Assembly: GCA_008360975.2 (NCBI GenBank)
Contig: CM039181.1
Span: forward strand, 5,254,380-5,318,379
Reading direction: 5' to 3'
Length of the DNA: 64,000 nucleotides
From: Lichenostomus cassidix
Lineage: Eukaryota > Chordata > Aves > Passeriformes > Meliphagidae
Below, in pieces: positions 9,601-21,900 of the stretch. Within the stretch, counting starts at the first letter, position 1, and each line of letters opens with the position of its first letter. Both the position numbers and the translations under genes were made by a program. The notes under the pieces are model-generated. The model was not told where the DNA came from. It ran no database searches and was given only the letters and a program-made list of their open reading frames with translations.

Positions 9601-11715
9601 CTAGGGTGTCAGTTTAAGGTGAAATCTGCATTCTTCTTCAGCCTACTGCTGTGCATTTCATCTTTAGGTTAATCTGAGCTAACAGGAGTCCAGATGTTGA
9701 GGTGTGTCATCTAAAGGAATCTCACATGGGGCTGCCCTGATTTCCCTCAGTCAGTGCCTGTGCTTCCACATGGGGAGTGATGGTGAAGGAGGGTTAACAG
9801 GAAAAACAGAAGCAGCTTGTGATTTTTGTGGCAGGGCTTTTCAGCAGGTGTGAGAAGGTTGATGAGTCCTTTGGAAAGACTGAGAGTTGTTACTGTCAGT
9901 AATACCTTATTTTTGGTGTTTTAAAAATTTTCAGTTGATACAGCTCAGCTACGATTCGCAAGAATATGAAAAAATCAAGAGGCTCTTTGAGAAGACAATG
10001 AAAAATTACTGCATCAACCAACTGCAGAGGATCCAGAACCCAACACTTTGGGACCTTTTTCAGTGGTTTGTATCTATTTTATTTCATTATCCTTACTGTA
10101 CGAGAAGACTGGCATTTCCTGATAGTGTCTTCGTTTTTTACCCCCTAATCCATCTGTTTTCCTGTTTGTCCTCCTCAGACTGTCTCCCTCCTCCCAGAAG
10201 GGAACTGGGACTCCTCTCTCTGTGACTGGGCTGTTGGGGTTGCATCTGTGTTCTTTTTGTGTGTGTGGAAATGAGCCTTTTATCCCTAACAGGATGTGTG
10301 TATGATTCTTGCTAGTGTTATTCAAAAAGTAAATTCTTTTCCTTCATCATAACTGAGCTTTGGTGTCTCAGGTTCATTCTTTTGGTTTTAGTCTCTTCCA
10401 AACAGGATTAAAAAAAAAAAAAGGGAGGGATTTTTTTTTTTTTTGGTGATAAAGATAGGGGCAGAGATTATACAATCTTCACTGTGGCTTCATACAGCTC
10501 AGTTTTATAATCATATTTATGCATTCAGGATTTATATAACATGGGAACTCACCAATTTCCAGTCAAGAGATGTTTGTCTCTTTACTCTCTCATGTGGTAT
10601 GAAGTTGTGGGTGACACAGTCCGTAGTGATGCTGAGAACTTTGTGTTTTGCTGGCAGGAGCCAGCTGGGCAGCAGGGTACCAGCAGAAGTGCAAAGCAGG
10701 CAGTAACCCCACTGAGAGTGGTTTGTGTCACTGTTCTTCCATGACCCAGAAGCAGGAGGAGTTCAGTTGGGAAATTGTCCTTGTTTGAACCAGGATAACA
10801 AGTCATTCTCTCTTTTTTTTTTAATATTTCCCTTTGTCTCTAGGCAAAAAGAGAAGATGAAGAAGCTCAGTAAATTGAAAGGGGTGGACGAGCGGCTCCT
10901 GTTCCATGGCACAGATCCATCCCATGTGTCTGCCATCTGTGAGCAGAACTTTGACTGGAGACTCTGTGGGACTCATGGGACCATGTATGGGAAAGGTACA
11001 AGAGCAGAAGGGTGCAGGGGCTGTGGCAGCAGGGGCTGTGGCAGCAGGGGCTGCAGAACCCAGCCAGACTGTGGGATGTGCTCCACAGACTGTGGACTGA
11101 TGGCTCCTGCCCCATGCACTCCTGCCACTGGGGCTCTCTCACCTGTGTGCATCTGCATCACTGCAGGCACCCCCCACAGCAACCCCACTGCAGGAAGGGC
11201 TAAAAACACCTCTCTCTGCCTCAGCTACCTGCTCTGACAGGTGGGACTGGGAGGTTGACTACAAAATGTGTCTCGAGTTTGTTGCTGCTTTAAAATAAGC
11301 CAACATGGGAACACATGGCGAGAATGTTTGGAGAGCTAGCTGGGGCTGTTGAATTGCTGCCTGCCAAGGTGCTGTTAGCATGTTTGTCCCTTGGCTGGTG
11401 GATTGCCTCACCTGTGGCTTTTTCTGGTCCCCAGGCAGCTACTTTGCCAGAGATGCCAGCTATTCCCACGAGTACTGCTCCTCGCGCGGCGGGCGCTACA
11501 GCATGTTCGTGGCTCAGGTGCTGGTTGGGGACTTTGTGCGGGGGAACCCCGAGTTCTGCCGCCCTCCCCCCAGAGCCAGCAACTCCAACAGACTCTATGA
11601 CAGCTGTGTGGATGACCCCACAGACCCTTCCATCTTTGTCATCTTCGAGAAGCAGCAGGTTTACCCTGCCTATGTGTTGGAGTACAGCATGGAGAGCCAC
11701 TGTGTGCTGCTGTAG
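6541..11715 (+). CDS. WWE-domain mono-ADP-ribosyltransferase, PARP12/ZC3HAV1-like (3' seven exons)
   Basis: The exons are 6541-6664, 7139-7259, 8265-8349, 9144-9219, 9935-10065, 10844-10995 and 11435-11715. All junctions are GT-AG and all phases agree, giving 322 residues and a TAG stop. Residues 1-100 form a WWE domain (WYW and EYG motifs in exon 1, an FF-x-AG...LDF strand, then DMVQTN). Residues 111-322 form the ART catalytic domain: LLFHGT with the NAD-binding His at 200, YGKGSYFARDASYSH with the triad Tyr at 232, and YDSCVDD followed by FVIFEK near the end. The mono-ART activity is inferred from the family. The last four residues, CVLL, form a CaaX box like the one that ends long-form mammalian ZAP, whereas PARP12 as I recall it lacks one. 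The body resembles both, so I leave the symbol blank. The gene's start is unresolved. A Met at 6605 in good Kozak context (GAAATGG) would give a 301-residue PARP11-sized protein. The alternative is upstream zinc-finger exons outside the visible part. Family assignment is firm; the exact orthologue is not. Confidence 0.88.
7139..7259 (+). CDS. PARP-like exon: second half of WWE domain
   Basis: 121 bases, starting in phase 0 after TTCTGCAG and ending with one base of a split codon. It encodes the DKNGVIFFRAGSQQYKLDFA strands of the WWE fold. The same exon, with the same length, is recognisable in the decayed copy at 17339-17459. Even the first bases of the following intron (GTGAARTATC) are alike in the two copies. 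Confidence 0.88.
8265..8349 (+). CDS. PARP-like exon: WWE end and linker
   Basis: Encodes DMVQTNVLFQTQRSVIRLPK, equivalent to the MxQTN...TQR segment that closes WWE domains in PARP12 and ZAP. Two donors are possible, at 8334 and 8350. Only the second (GGAG|GTAATC) leaves the two-base phase that the next exon needs, so I chose it. Confidence 0.85.
9144..9219 (+). CDS. PARP-like exon: linker to catalytic domain
   Basis: 76 bases. The open phase gives PPQWDQSALPDIGFK, the typical sequence that leads into the ART domain in this family (PARP11 has a similar PPHWE segment). The other two phases do not work: one meets a stop, and the other gives no family match. Confidence 0.85.
9935..10065 (+). 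CDS. PARP-like exon: start of ART domain
   Basis: Encodes the helical start of the ART domain, with SQEYEKIKRLFEKTM and IQRIQNPTLWDLF-type motifs (here LQRIQNPTLWDLF). 131 bases, phase 0 in and phase 2 out. The TGG codon for Trp is split across the next junction. Confidence 0.9.
10844..10995 (+). CDS. PARP-like exon: catalytic His (HGT) exon
   Basis: Contains LLFHGT, with the NAD-contacting His at residue 200 of the visible protein, followed by AICEQNFDWRLCGTHG and MYGKG. The acceptor is TTGTCTCTAG and the donor AAAG|GTACAA. The His that mammalian ZAP is reported to have lost is kept here. Confidence 0.93.
11015..11056. repeat. 15-bp tandem repeat at intron start
   Basis: Two full copies and one partial copy of CAGGGGCTGTGGCAG begin 20 bases downstream of the donor of the His exon. 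The repeat lies in the intron and is open in several frames by chance. Confidence 0.85.
11435..11715 (+). CDS. PARP-like last exon, ends in CaaX box
   Basis: Starts inside the YGKG|SYFARD motif. It carries the triad Tyr (residue 232) and Ser240/Tyr243, which correspond to the nicotinamide-contacting Ser904/Tyr907 of PARP1. The core MFVAQVLVGDFVRGN closely resembles ZAP. The coding sequence ends CVLL then TAG. A terminal Leu in a CaaX box usually directs geranylgeranylation, so the protein is probably membrane-associated if the box is used. Third codon positions are clearly GC-rich, as expected for a maintained exon. Confidence 0.94.
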
Positions 11716-11747
11716 TGAGCGGTGGAATCTCCTTGGAATTCACGCTG

Positions 11748-11753
11748 AATAAA
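11748..11753 (+). terminator. Poly(A) signal of the PARP-like gene
   Basis: AATAAA lies 33 bases after the TAG stop and is followed by a T- and GT-rich stretch (GTTTGTTGG near 11779). The predicted 3' UTR is therefore very short, about 60 bases. Confidence 0.75.
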
Positions 11754-14700
11754 TTGCTCTTTAGTACATTTTTAAAAATGTTTGTTGGATTTTAGCTGTA
11801 GATTTAGAACACTTAGTGAGGCAGTGAACCAGTGTCAATCCCCTGATGGTTTTGGGGACATATTTCTTCGTTAGGAGCTATTTTTTCCCCAGAAGAAGTG
11901 CTAAACCTTAGCATTCACCCCATCTCTAGCCTGGAATGGGACAGACCTGCCTTGCAGGTGTACCCTGGTGTAGTGACACCCACTGAGTTATAATTAACTT
12001 GATCACTAATATTGTCACTTTGGGGTGATTCCTGCCTGTGACAGTGCTAATAAGCCACAGGGAGACTGAGCAGGGAACATGGAAAAAAGAAAAGTGAAAA
12101 TACCTACATCATGGGGCACAAGAGAGGAATCATGGCCTGCCTTTCCAGTTAACAGCAGGGAGCTCCTGCATCCTGGAGCTTTGTAATTCATGGTGGCAAA
12201 GAACTTTGCCTTGTTCCCTGCAAGTTGATGATTTAGTCTTGTCAGCCACAGGTGAGCAGAGAACTTTCCATGCAGTCAGGAAGTAAAAATGAAAGTCACT
12301 CAAAGTGACTTTTTCCTGAATATATGGTATATTTTTTATTTGAAAAAAAAAAATCATATGGCAAAAAGGGGTAAAAGGGTTTTATTTTGGTATTTTAATA
12401 GGATCCTAGATGCACAGTTTTTTAAAGGTGGAACACACCAAGATGCACATCCACTGTATAATGCGTATAGAATTTTATGGACTTTACAAATTAGCATATT
12501 TGTTTAAAATCTCTCAATAAGAAACTTAATAAATGAAGTTTTTTTTTTAATCACTTCCCTTTAAATGAGGCTAGAGTCCAGTTTAATAAATATATTTTAG
12601 AGAGAAGTCTTCAACCAAGGTTGGAGCCTCGAGTTTTGAGATAGTATAGAATTTTCTGGCTTCTTACTGTGAATGTTTGGTTTTTTCACCTTGCAGGACT
12701 TCAAAACTAAGCTAGAATATTAGATTACAAAAATTATAAGCATGTAGGCTAAGGATACAAAGACTGTATAAAGGGTACAGAAAATATAAAAAAGGTATAA
12801 AAATGTGTAGAAGGGTATATAAAAAGAAAGGCAAAAAATCTTCAGGCATCAGCTTCATCTGCTTAAGGGGGATTGCATGTGCAGCCTTTGGGCAGGACAG
12901 GAGTTAGGAGATGGACAGTTTGGAAAGAGTTTAACTGTCAGACAAAATGCTCTGTGGAACGATGCCCTTGTATAAATCATCTTACCCCTTTCCTCTCCAT
13001 GACAGAAGAAACCACCCATCATGTGGAATAATGTTGTTTGCAGCAAGGTGAGCTCCACAGTGTGGCTGCCAAACTCATCAGAGGCAGGAGAAGGGAAGGG
13101 AGAGCCTGCTGAGGTTCAGGCCAAGCCACTGGAAAAGGTTGTTGATCTGAAAAAGAGAAAACCAGGCAGAGAGCAGAGGACAGGTGCAAACATGCAGAGT
13201 TTGGAAGAAAATGAGATTTTCCAGTAAGTCAAAACTGTTTCTGACTGCAGGGAGTGTTTTTCACAGCCTCCAGAATTAGGTGCTGGGTGTTTTATGGAGC
13301 AGATCAGGCAGGGTCTGGTGTGAGCAGCTGGTGTGGGGCTGCTGTGGGCTCTGCAGGTGCTGGAGCAGTGGGTTTGACATGGAAATTCTTTGTGAGGAGC
13401 TCATGCTCTCTCATGGTCACTCCTTACAGCTCTCCCTCTGTGCCACTGCCCAAAGGGGCAGTCCTGTCCCCAGGGAGGTGCTGCTGCTGGGTGAGGGGAA
13501 GCAGATAATTCACCTGCTTGAAAACTGACCTGGCCAAAACCCCCACAAAACGCAAACCCAAAATTTGGTGCTCGGCATGAGAGGTTTCCAGTTCTGCTTG
13601 TGGTCACACCACCACAGAGCTGAGAAGGCTGCAGTGTGATTTTTAACTGGCATAAGATGATTCTGAACCTCTAGCCCAAGCAGATTTGGGAATCTAAAGC
13701 TAAAAGGCTTGGGAGTATATCAGTGAGGCACTGAGAGCAGAAGCTGCTAGTAAAACTGAAAAGCAACTTAATCTGTGAATATTTCTTCATGGGGGTTTTG
13801 TTCAGTATGACAAATTTGCTAAAGCTTCTTCCCAGCCTGAACCTCTGGAGTACCTGGGTGCCTTCAAAGCACTGAGCAGAAAGCATTCCTCAGCAACCTT
13901 TTGGATGAGAAATTCTTGTAAACCATCAGCAGCACGTGCAATAGTTGGCAGGCACCAAGCACTGATCTATTGGCTTTTCATTCAATTTTTTTTTTCCTGA
14001 AAAAAAAAAAAGATCTCCGTACCTTGTTGCGAAAGGGTTTGATTGTTTCTGACTCACACATGAGACTGACAGTTTCAGAGTCACCAGGATGGTGATGGAA
14101 AAGCTCTGGCCTGAGGGGCACTGTGAGTAGCCAGACTGATTTCTGAGGGGTTTGCTGCTTGCTGTGCCATCCAGACAGACAGGGGATGGGCAGGGCTGGG
14201 CTGGGCTCATTCTGCAGCAGCACAGTCCCTTTGTCACCTCCTGGCCATCAGCAGCTTCTCCAGCAATTCCTTTAGCAATTGCTTTTCAGGAATCAGCAAC
14301 AATTCAGAAGGATCAATTGCTTTTTGTAGTCATAGAAATAATTTATTGTTTCTACGTGTTCAGGTGTGCTGTCTTTGTCTCTGCCTGCAAGGATGTTAGC
14401 TCAGGTGATCTTTTCATCATGATGTATTTCTAATTGATTTTTTATTGTGGTTCTCCTAGAGTTTCACAGCATCCCTAGCTTTAACACAGTTGGTTACATA
14501 TTCATGCAACTGGTCTAGTTATTAAATAGCACCTCAGCAAGTTTTCAGGCTTTCTTTTCATTTACTTGTACCGAGTTTGACTTTTCAGCATTTTTAAGAA
14601 ACCTTTTAAACAATTTTGACAGAATTTATTACAGGATGATTAAACTGCAGAAACCTAATGCTTGATTGAACATGCTGAATGACATATTATTTTCCAAAAC

Positions 14701-17338
14701 ATACAGACTTTTAAAAATCAGCCTGAGCCCCATAACCTGGCATGCCCACTGTGTGGGTGCCAGGTGAAGAAAACACAGATATTGTTCTTGGCATGACACG
14801 CTCAACAATTGCATTATTTAACAAGGCTGTTTCTAGATGGAGGGAATAGTGATCCCAGATCAGTGTGGTAATGATGAGGGCTGGGGTTTGGGGAAGGACA
14901 CAGGTCTTTAGTTAGGGGCCTGCAGGAGAAAAATCACAGGGAACAACTATTTCTGTTTTTTCCTGCTCTTTTTCAGTGCCTGTTGTCTGGTGAGTTGAGT
15001 CCTAGGCATTATTTCCCAGAGCAACTCAAGCTGTCTTTACAAGGTTACTTTTACATCTAGCTTACAAATAGGAGCAACAGGGAAGGCAGAGCTGGTTCTT
15101 ATCCATCTGTTCTTAATCAGTTTAGATTTTCCTTCCAGATGGTTTGCAGCAATGTCAGAGGGCCCATTAATTGGTGTGCCAGTGCTCAGCTTAGAAATAC
15201 CTGGGAAATGTCTACACATGATATCCCCACCACTGGAGGAAGTTTTGCCTTTACCCATTCCCAAGGAGAAGTTTTATTTCAGTGTGTGTTCTGTGAATAA
15301 TTTTTCTTGGTCTGTATCTTCAGCTTTGGTTTCCTTAACTATATTTTATTTTCAATATTGTTTTCCGTTTGCTAAGTCCAAAGGAGGTGTTGGAAGTCAG
15401 GTTGGTTTCTGCTTAAACAATTGGTGCACACTTTCATTCTTGCTTCTTGCAGGCTCTTTCTGACTGCATTTTGCAGATAGAACCTTCCAACTTCCAGTTT
15501 GTTTTTCTTTTAAAAAATCCTGTAGGTTTATGGGAGTTTTTTGCTATGTTCTGTAGCATCCATCTCAAGCTGTGGTGCATTCTGCTGTCCTTAAGGCCAG
15601 CTGACCTTCATTTTGTCTCTCAGCTCAAGCAAGTTCTTCTAAGAGTCTTTTTTCATATAATTTTTCCTCTTTGATCTTCATACAAACTGACCTCATTTTA
15701 GCAATGACACAACCTCTGCCTTCACATAACATATTTGACTGAGGGTCCTCACATCTGTCCTAATGTCTAAAAAAAATACTCCTTTTTGTTGTTTTGTTTT
15801 GTGGGATTTTTTGTTTGTTTGGTTTGGTTAATTTGTTTTTTGTTTTCACTGAGCAAGTCAAATTCCTTACTAACAGAATGCCCTCTGTACATTTCTTCAG
15901 CCAGAGATGTGATTAGTTTCACTGCATCAAATTGTAGGCTACTAAATAAACCTAAACTTTGTGACAACACCATCAAAATATATTTTGCCCATCAAGATCT
16001 CCTCCAGCTGCTGCTTTATCTGAACAGTCTGAGTAACTCCATGGTGTTTCCTTCTCACTGGCTTTTGTTTTCCTTCCTGGATTGACCTTTGGAATGTTGG
16101 TTTTTTTCCCCCTCAACTTTTAGTTCTTCATAACATGTAGCATCTAGGCTGTTTCCTGAGCTGAAACATAATTAATGACACTCTTAAGTAATGCAAAACT
16201 TCATTACATAACTGGGAAATCAACTTGCAGGACTCCTCTGTATCTAAATTATATCAACCGACATTAAAATTAACGTAATCCTCTAACGACTGCGAATTCA
16301 AGGTGATTGTGAAAGTTGTTGTTCATCAACAGCTCCTTGCAGTGGCAGGAGGGACATGGATGGGGTGATCCATTCCCACACCTGTGGAGGTTTTATTAGG
16401 TTTTATTGCAGAACCCAAGCAAATTCAGATGTGTTGACCTCTATAGGTGAAACATGGATAATGACCAAATAATGCTATTGTTATCTAACCAGGCTCAGGC
16501 TCTGCTCAGTGCTTGTTCCCTGGGCTGGCACACTCAGAGGGCAGAAAATGGCATGCCTAGGTTTGAGCACAGGCAAAAAGAAAATCCAAACCTTTTAGGA
16601 CTTGTTTTCTTCCCTGAGGATTTGGAAGCTGGACAATTTTCTGGGCTGTGAAATGATGACAACAGTCCAGGAATTCCTGCAGAGTTTGGGTTTCCCTCTG
16701 CAGACTGCTGTTAAGCAAACTGCCAGAAGCTGACAGTCTTTCTCTTCTCCCTCCCTGACCATGTGGTCTCCTCATGTCTCATTCCTTGCCTCTGCATCTC
16801 CCCACATTTATTTTGATGTGTTCAGCAACATCTCATAATTTTACTTACATCACTCATGAGAGGTTGAGGTCTGAATGTTGTTTATTTTCTTAACCAAACC
16901 AAAGCCTTTCCAAACTGCTTTAATGTATTTTGTTTTTAATGTTGTGTGTGCATCCTTGAGGAGACTGCTCTCTTCTTTTGGAAATCCTAACAACTTACAG
17001 CAGAAGGCAGTGCCAGAAAAGTATCCCATGTGTTGATAACTGGACAATATTAAGAGCTGTGGTGATCTTTCTAATCCTGTTTGGGAGGGCTGAGGAGAAG
17101 GCAGCAAACACCACAGACTGAAGAGCTGGATGGAACTCTGGGGATACACAACCCCACCAGTCCTCAACCCTAGCAGTGTCCAGGAAACAGCTTCTGATGG
17201 GAGGTGGAATTCAGCTGGAATGCACTGGGAAACTCCAAGTTCTAGGTAATTACCCCTGGTTAGCAAATAAAATGCTGTCCTGCAGGTCCTTTAAGCCAAT
17301 TTTTTTTTTCCCTGATGGATAATTCCTCTCCTTATTTC
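11754..17338. other. Intergenic DNA between PARP-like copies
   Basis: No exon was identified. I looked for a counterpart of the first WWE exon (6541-6664) belonging to the decayed downstream copy and did not find one. It may be deleted or too divergent to see by eye. Short AT-rich and TATAAAA-rich sequence lies near 12.76-12.83 kb. Confidence 0.55.
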
Positions 17339-17459
17339 CAATCTCCAAACTGTGCTGCTGCTTTAACCTCTCCACAGTCAGAGAAGGTAATTCAGGCTGA
17401 CCAGACTGGCACTGTCCAGTTTCAAGCAGGTTGTTGGCAGCATGAGCTCAACTTCAAAG
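17339..17459 (+). pseudogene. Pseudo-exon: WWE second half
   Basis: 121 bases, exactly the length of the intact exon at 7139-7259. Its frame stays open and reads DQTGTVQFQAGCWQHELNF against DKNGVIFFRAGSQQYKLDF. The donor (AAAG|GTGAAA) is still good. The two bases before the exon are TC instead of AG, so normal splicing into it is lost. A cryptic CAG lies 39 bases inside, at 17375-17377. Confidence 0.85.
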
Positions 17460-17986
17460 GTGAAATATCAGTTTGCTTGATGTCTAACCCGGGTTGGATG
17501 TGCCTGGTGCTGCAACCCTGCATGTCCTACAGGGGCAAGGGTGAGAGGGGTGAGAAACTCTTTATCAATTTTAAGCAGCCACTGCTACAGCAGCACAGAA
17601 GGGAATGTGGGAATTCTTCCCACAAGGACAAGTGCAGATGTTGGTGCAGATGCTGGTGCAAGGAAGGAACAGCCCAAGGTGAAGGAGGTGTAAGGGATGG
17701 GAGCTGAGGATGGTTTTGGGAAGCTCCTGAACATGGACTGGCTGTGCCAGGTCTCTTGATCTTTTGGTCTGGATATGTCCAAGAAGAAAACCAGGTGGTA
17801 ATTCATTCTTCAGCTGTCAGTTAGCTCTTCAGGTGTGTGTTCATTGCGATTGACATGAAAATGGAAATGGCACATGATGAAAGGGGAATACAAACTAAGG
17901 GGAATACAAACCAAAAAGAAGGTGATGGAGAAGATGTCCATGGAGCGCTGTGAGGATGCTTCCCAGAGCCACCAGAGCCCTGCCCA

Positions 17987-18000
17987 CCCCCCCCCCCCCC
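17987..18000. repeat. C homopolymer (14 bases)
   Basis: An uninterrupted run of 14 C residues. Runs like this are prone to sequencing and replication slippage, so its length is uncertain. Confidence 0.85.
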
Positions 18001-18940
18001 TCTCCCTGTCCCTAGGTGGCAGTGGCCAGTTCCAGACCCTGGGCCAGCTTAAGCTCTGCCTGCCTCCAAACAAATTTTGGCTTGGAGATCTCCTGCATCA
18101 GAGTTGGTATCCATATATGTAATAAACCCGGATGTGTTTTTCTTTCAGTAATTATTCCATCACTTTTTAAATCTGTATGAAGTTTTAGCTTCCACAACAT
18201 CTTGTAGCAAATATTCCCACAGCTGAATGGGATATTGCTTGAGGGAGGCTTTCCTTTGCCTTGCTTTGAACTTAGCACCTGCTAGCTTTGTTTAATAAAA
18301 GGGATGCAGATATTCTCCCAGTGCTTTCTTCATCACCTCACACATTTTTGCATTTTTTTCTGATTTTCCTCAATGCTCCCAGGAAACTAAGCTCTGAAAA
18401 CAGGCTGCCTTTACAGATGGCTTGGGATTTTTTTTTGAAAACTCATTTTAATTTGAAAGTTCTTTGCATGTGAGAAGAGTTTGCTTTCTGCATGTTTCTG
18501 CTGAAAAACAAATGCCAGAAAATCACCTTTTTTTCCCGTCAGTCCCACGAGTCCATGATCTGACTTGTGTAAATCACTGGCTTTTCCCCATAACTTGCAT
18601 AAATGCTAAATCCAACCTGCCAGTGACACTGCTGTGGCCCAAAGCCAATTTTTAACCAATATCTCTCCCCTTTGTCCAGAACAAGGTGCTGCCCCTATAA
18701 CCTCGGCAGATGTGGTTCTGTGGTTTCAGATTCATCAGTGCACTTTTGAATTCAAGTTGGTTCACAGAAATATGAGACAGACTTCAAAAGTAAAAAATCT
18801 TTGTATTTACCTCTTGACATTCTTACAGGGGAACTGTCATGCAGCTTCTTTTCCAAAATGCCATTGAAAATCCTTTTCTGCTTCCATGTGAAAGCGATGA
18901 GGTAACATTTCATAGATTACAAGCAGCTTCTGCTAGGAAG

Positions 18941-18966
18941 AAGGGAAGGGGAAGGGAAGGGGAAAG
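18941..18966. repeat. Purine-rich GGGAA-type simple repeat
   Basis: Short alternating GAAGGG and GGGGAA units on the plus strand. Confidence 0.75.
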
Positions 18967-21900
18967 AAGTGAAACATCAAATAAAGAGATTTGAAACAGA
19001 GTTTGTGAACTAATCAAACCTGGTGGCTCTGGTCTGAGTCGAGACTTTAAAGTAATGTTTCTTTCTCCTTGATATTTCAGCACACTGAGCTAAGATTGTA
19101 AATAGGGGAACCTTCCTTATGTATTTATTATAATGAGGAAATAAAGGGCTGCAATAAGGATACAAGTATGCTGAAGGGAATGCTAATGGACAATTCATGA
19201 TAGATGTGGTGTCCCTCTTGTGCACACACTTTGTGGGTGGCTGTTTGCATTGTAATTTGACTTTCTACATGAATTCATTTTACCCTGGTGTGCAGTGGGC
19301 ATACATGCAGGTGACACTGCTTTTCCTTGGGTGTGACTGTACCATCCAGTCAGGCCTTTTCTAAACAGGAGCACTGACTCCCCAAATTGCTGTGGCCATT
19401 GCCAGGGAGAGAGGAACAGGGAAAGAAAAAGGTCTGGGCCATAGTAGCTTAAGCCAATTATGAACTGTATTGAGTTTCTTGGGTAAATACCCATCCTGTG
19501 CAGAGCTGAAAAAGGAATCATGTGCAGTGCTGGTTGCTCATGACATACCATATTTGAAGGAGGCTGTGAGCTGGGGAAGGCAGCCTTGATTAAATCCTTA
19601 AAAAATGTGTGTGTCATCCATGTCTAGAGGAGGTGGTGTGCATTGCCCTATAATGTCTTCCAAAACTGGTCCAAGGGAGCAAGAGGCAGGTAGGATGTCC
19701 CCTCCTCAGGTCTGGGGCTGGAAAAAGAGTGATGCTGCTCTGCTGGCCTTGTTCAGCAGCTGGAAAAGAGAGAAGTTTATTCAAGGCAAGTGAGCTGTAA
19801 GCAGACTGGGAAATCAGAGAGTGGCCAAGCACTACCTCAGCAGCTCCTCCTGGTTTTTATCTTCTCCTAGCTCTGTTCCATCACTGTGAGCTTTTGTCAG
19901 TGAGTGTGGGGAGTTCTTATCCTTACATCTTCCCTGGTGACAGAGCTGAGCCTGAGTCACCCAGCCTGATCCAGGCACGTCACTGCATGGCAGCTGGTGG
20001 ATCCAGGATCTGAGAGCTCTGCAGGCTCTGGGCTTCCCCAGCCTCTGAGGCATCATCTGCTGCTGCTGAGGCATCATCTGGTGGGCAGCACCAGCTGCCA
20101 GGTTGTGAGGAGAGGCAGGAATTTTCCTGAGCAGCTCTGGCAAGCAGCGAAACAGTGAGAGCACCTGGGGTGGGGATTGAAATGCGAGGTGCTGTGTCAC
20201 ATCAGGGGAAAACAGAAAAGATGTGGTGTAAGGCAGAGGCTAGAGGCCTGGAGAAGGATTCTGCAGTTCAGAGAGGCATGGTTTTGTGATGGGCATCACA
20301 GCACTGCAGATGGGTCAAAATGTTTGCTCTGTATCACCATCTGGAGTGAGGCACAGTGAAAAATATGTCCACAAACTTCCCCAAAATTTTTCACAGGCAG
20401 CACTTCAGGTGCCTGTGAGTGTTTTCCCTGTGCTATCATCACAAGGCCAGAGGAGAAGGTCTCTTCTTTCAGCACCACAAGAGGAGCTGGTGCTGGTTGT
20501 AAGCCAGGTCAGCAACCCTCTGAGGCTCAGTGGTTTTGGAGATTGATTCTACATGAAGGGAAGAAAATACATAGCTGGGAAAGTCAGCTCCTCAGGCAGT
20601 CACTACAGCTCAAAAAACCTGCACAGATCCCTCCTGAGTGGTGGTGAAATGGCTGCAGGAGAAGCAGCAGGGAGCAGAGATGGATGGAGGAGCACAGGAG
20701 GCTAATATCCCACTGTGTCTCACAATGACATCTGCTCTCCCGGGCAGCATTCCCAGGGAACAAAACCCTCCTTTCTCATTCATAGTGCATTGGTCAACTC
20801 TTTCAAAAAATTGCCCAGACACACCTGAATCCTCACTCTGTGACAAAAACCTGCAGCAGCCCTAGCCCTGCAGTAAGTGGCAGTAGGGAGCAGAGCAAGA
20901 AAAGGTATGGGGTGCTCTGCTCATTATTTTCTCGACTGTGGGAAATAATGTCTGTTTATTGAGTCCTCTCCCGCTGGAGGGTGACTCACAGATCTGCTGA
21001 TGTCGCCTGGGTGCAGGTAGGCTGGGTGGTGGGTTTGACAGCGTTGGCAGGCTGTCACTGTGGCAGGCATGCTGCGAGGGGAGTGCACTGAGGAGACATC
21101 CCCACGGCCTGGGGACTGCCAGGGCAGCTTCCCACCTTCTTTTCTTTCAACTTACATGGCTGGGGTTGTTCAAAAAAAAGTTTGAGAGAGATGGAAAAAC
21201 ACCATGATGGAATTTCTAGAGTTGTGTTTTATGTTCTGCCATTAAGGCTAGTGACAAGGTGGATGAACAGGTCCAACTGAGGCATGCATAGCCATAGAGG
21301 CTGGAGAAAACACAATTTTGGTTTGCCACACAGCCTGCTGGTGAGCTGAGAAGATCAGGGAACAAGGCTGACCTCCTGTTTTTTGGGTGCTGTAGCCTAG
21401 AGCAGGAGGAAGAGTGGGACTGGAAAATTAGATATCAGTTAGGGGGAATTTGTGCAATGTTGTTGGAACAGGGATGGGTGGAGTCTTGTAACAGTGAAGA
21501 AAAATAAAAGAGAAGAAAGTGAATGTTTTGGTGGGAGCAAAAGCAGATGCTGATGATCTGTTGTGGTTTAGGTGATCTTTTCCTTCTCTGATTCCTCTCC
21601 CAGTTTTAATAATTTCTTAGGATCTCAGCAGGCATTGTGTGAACAATTTGTGCCACGACTTTTTTTGGGCCAGAAAAGGCCAACATGGCCTGACTGTAGT
21701 AAGGAGAGGTGATGCAGGGATCATGCTTGAAGAGCTGTTGGTAATTTCTTCAGACAGGTCTAGGTTATGATATTATTAGCCATGTTTATAGGCATGTAGC
21801 CAAGCAAGCAAGGAAAAGCTAACACTGCTGAAAGCCCAGTGTGCTACATCTTGCTGCAGAGCTCCACTGTGACAATGGACATTTACCTGTAGCTTGCTTT

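Noticed and set aside
17378..17707. Open frame through the WWE pseudo-exon as a functional short protein
   Set aside because: It reads through the still-good donor at 17460 into intron-like sequence, and the normal acceptor is gone.
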